Shown: piece by piece, positions 12,367 to 13,056 of the stretch
Layout of the letters: the number at the start of each line of letters is the position of its first letter
Numbering within the stretch: the stretch's first letter is position 1
Assembly (NCBI GenBank): GCA_900547995.1
Contig: URIY01000041.1
Location: 1 to 13,056, forward strand
Direction of reading: 5' to 3'
DNA length: 13,056 bases
From: an uncultured Mycoplasmatota bacterium
Lineage (GTDB): Bacteria; Bacillota_I; Bacilli_A; RF39; UBA660
Program-made: the position numbers and the translations under genes
The notes under the pieces: generated by a model
The model's database searches: none
Told to the model about the DNA's origin: nothing
What the model saw: the letters and a program-made list of their open reading frames with translations, nothing else

Positions 12367-13056
12367 ATGAAGCGTAATGGATTTACATTAATAGAATTAC
12401 TAGCAACAATAGTTGTAATAGCTGTAGTATCATTAATAACAGTGCCAGTAGTGGTTAGTGTAATAGAAAAATCAAGAAAAGTATCATTTATTAGAAGTGC
12501 AGAAAATATTAAAAAAATTAGTAAAAAATATTATGTAGATAATTCACTTGAATATCAAGACATTGATAGCATCTACTTTGATTGCAATAATAGTGAATGT
12601 ATAAGTAATTCAAGTAATATAAAAAAGAAAAATTTAGGTGCAACAGGATCTATGGGAGATGGATATGTAAAAATATATGATAAAGGTGAAATAGAATTTT
12701 TACTTACCAATGGAAAGTATTGTGCTGAAAAGAATCCTAATAAGGAAGAGGTAAAAATATATAATGGAAATTGTGAAGGAATCATAATAGATAATGAAAA
12801 AATAAGAATAAACAGCATTAAAACAACATCAACAACAAACACCATTAAAGTGTTTGGAGATGTAATAACAGGTAAAAGTGGTGTATCTAAATATGAATTT
12901 TATATAGATAATAAATTAGATGCAACAGTAAAAACAAACGATACAAATTATACACATACATTTGAAAAAGTAAGTGGAAAAAATCATAAAATAAGAGTTA
13001 AAGTATATAATGGAACATATGGCAGTGAAAACTTTGATGAAAGCATAGGAATGGAT
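12367..13056 (+). CDS. Type IV prepilin-like surface protein with C-terminal Ig/Fn3-like module (3' end outside window)
   Basis: This gene has 230 codons with no stop before the window edge. The N-terminus MKRNGFTLIELLATIVVIAV is a classic class III prepilin signal: basic leader, cleavage after G5, F6 as +1 and Glu at +5 (E10), then a hydrophobic helix (6-33). Prepilin peptidase would process it, and the helix would anchor it in the membrane or in a pilus/pseudopilus. The region 34-148 is polar with four Cys (C73, C78, C119, C136) that could form disulfides. Residues 150-225 show alternating strand patterns (NTIKVFGDVITG, SKYEFYIDNK, HKIRVKVYNG) resembling a bacterial Ig or Fn3-like repeat. 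ATG 12367 is seven bases after GAGGAG (12354-12359); an in-frame ATG at 12361 is too close to the SD. No pilus assembly gene is in view. Pilin fold is confident; function (adhesin, pseudopilin) is not. Confidence 0.88.
   Translation, partial: MKRNGFTLIELLATIVVIAVVSLITVPVVVSVIEKSRKVSFIRSAENIKKISKKYYVDNSLEYQDIDSIYFDCNNSECISNSSNIKKKNLGATGSMGDGYVKIYDKGEIEFLLTNGKYCAEKNPNKEEVKIYNGNCEGIIIDNEKIRINSIKTTSTTNTIKVFGDVITGKSGVSKYEFYIDNKLDATVKTNDTNYTHTFEKVSGKNHKIRVKVYNGTYGSENFDESIGMD

Noticed and set aside
12573..12845. Minus-strand open frame of 90 codons inside the prepilin gene
   Set aside because: It is antisense to a gene with a clear prepilin signal and SD; its hydrophobic translation is a by-product of AT-rich codons on the other strand.
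1..13056. CRISPR arrays, tRNA/rRNA genes, riboswitches, prophage or defence-system clusters
   Set aside because: No spaced direct repeats, no tRNA/rRNA-like segments, no long structured leaders and no defence gene sets were seen; nearly all bases are in recognised genes.
1..13056. Mycoplasma-type code with TGA as Trp
   Set aside because: Several genes end at TGA exactly where the next gene begins, and Trp is encoded by TGG at conserved positions.

Overview
The window looks like chromosome from a very AT-rich, low-GC Gram-positive bacterium. TGA acts as a normal stop: arsR, dnaE, the membrane gene and ligA all end on TGA, and in four places the stop overlaps or abuts the next start. Trp is encoded by TGG. 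This argues against a Mycoplasma-type code. An uncultured gut Bacilli lineage (RF39- or Erysipelotrichales-like) fits the base composition, the tight packing and the prepilin gene, but that placement is inference. Shine-Dalgarno sites are good. Most predicted promoters carry an extended -10 (TGn before TATAAT).

Left end (1-714): the decayed 3' end of a PD-(D/E)XK transposase/Rpn-type nuclease gene, then a promoter and palindromic operator controlling an SmtB/CzrA-type ArsR repressor. The repressor is translationally coupled to a Zn/Cd/Pb-type P1B ATPase (711-2552). Together they form a self-contained metal sensing and efflux operon.

Middle (2545-4638): its own promoter drives a HemW-like radical SAM protein and, one base later, an HD-domain hydrolase. 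This operon ends in an intrinsic terminator lying back to back with that of the oppositely oriented rpmB (ribosomal protein L28), the only minus-strand gene. rpmB and dnaE then diverge from one short intergenic region holding two well-formed promoters.

Right half (4639-13056): dnaE (replicative polymerase alpha subunit), an O-antigen ligase/polymerase-like membrane protein and ligA (NAD-dependent DNA ligase) overlap one another and form one transcription unit. der (tandem-GTPase ribosome assembly factor) follows with its own promoter. The window ends inside a prepilin-type protein with a long ectodomain, cut off by the window edge.

Most of the window is core housekeeping (rpmB, dnaE, ligA, der, hemW). 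The accessory parts are the nuclease remnant, the metal operon, the embedded membrane polymerase/ligase gene and the pilin-like surface protein. I did not find a convincing new multi-gene system. The items most worth follow-up are the pilin-anchored ectodomain, the cell-envelope gene coupled between dnaE and ligA, and the DnaE with a degenerate PHP metal site.
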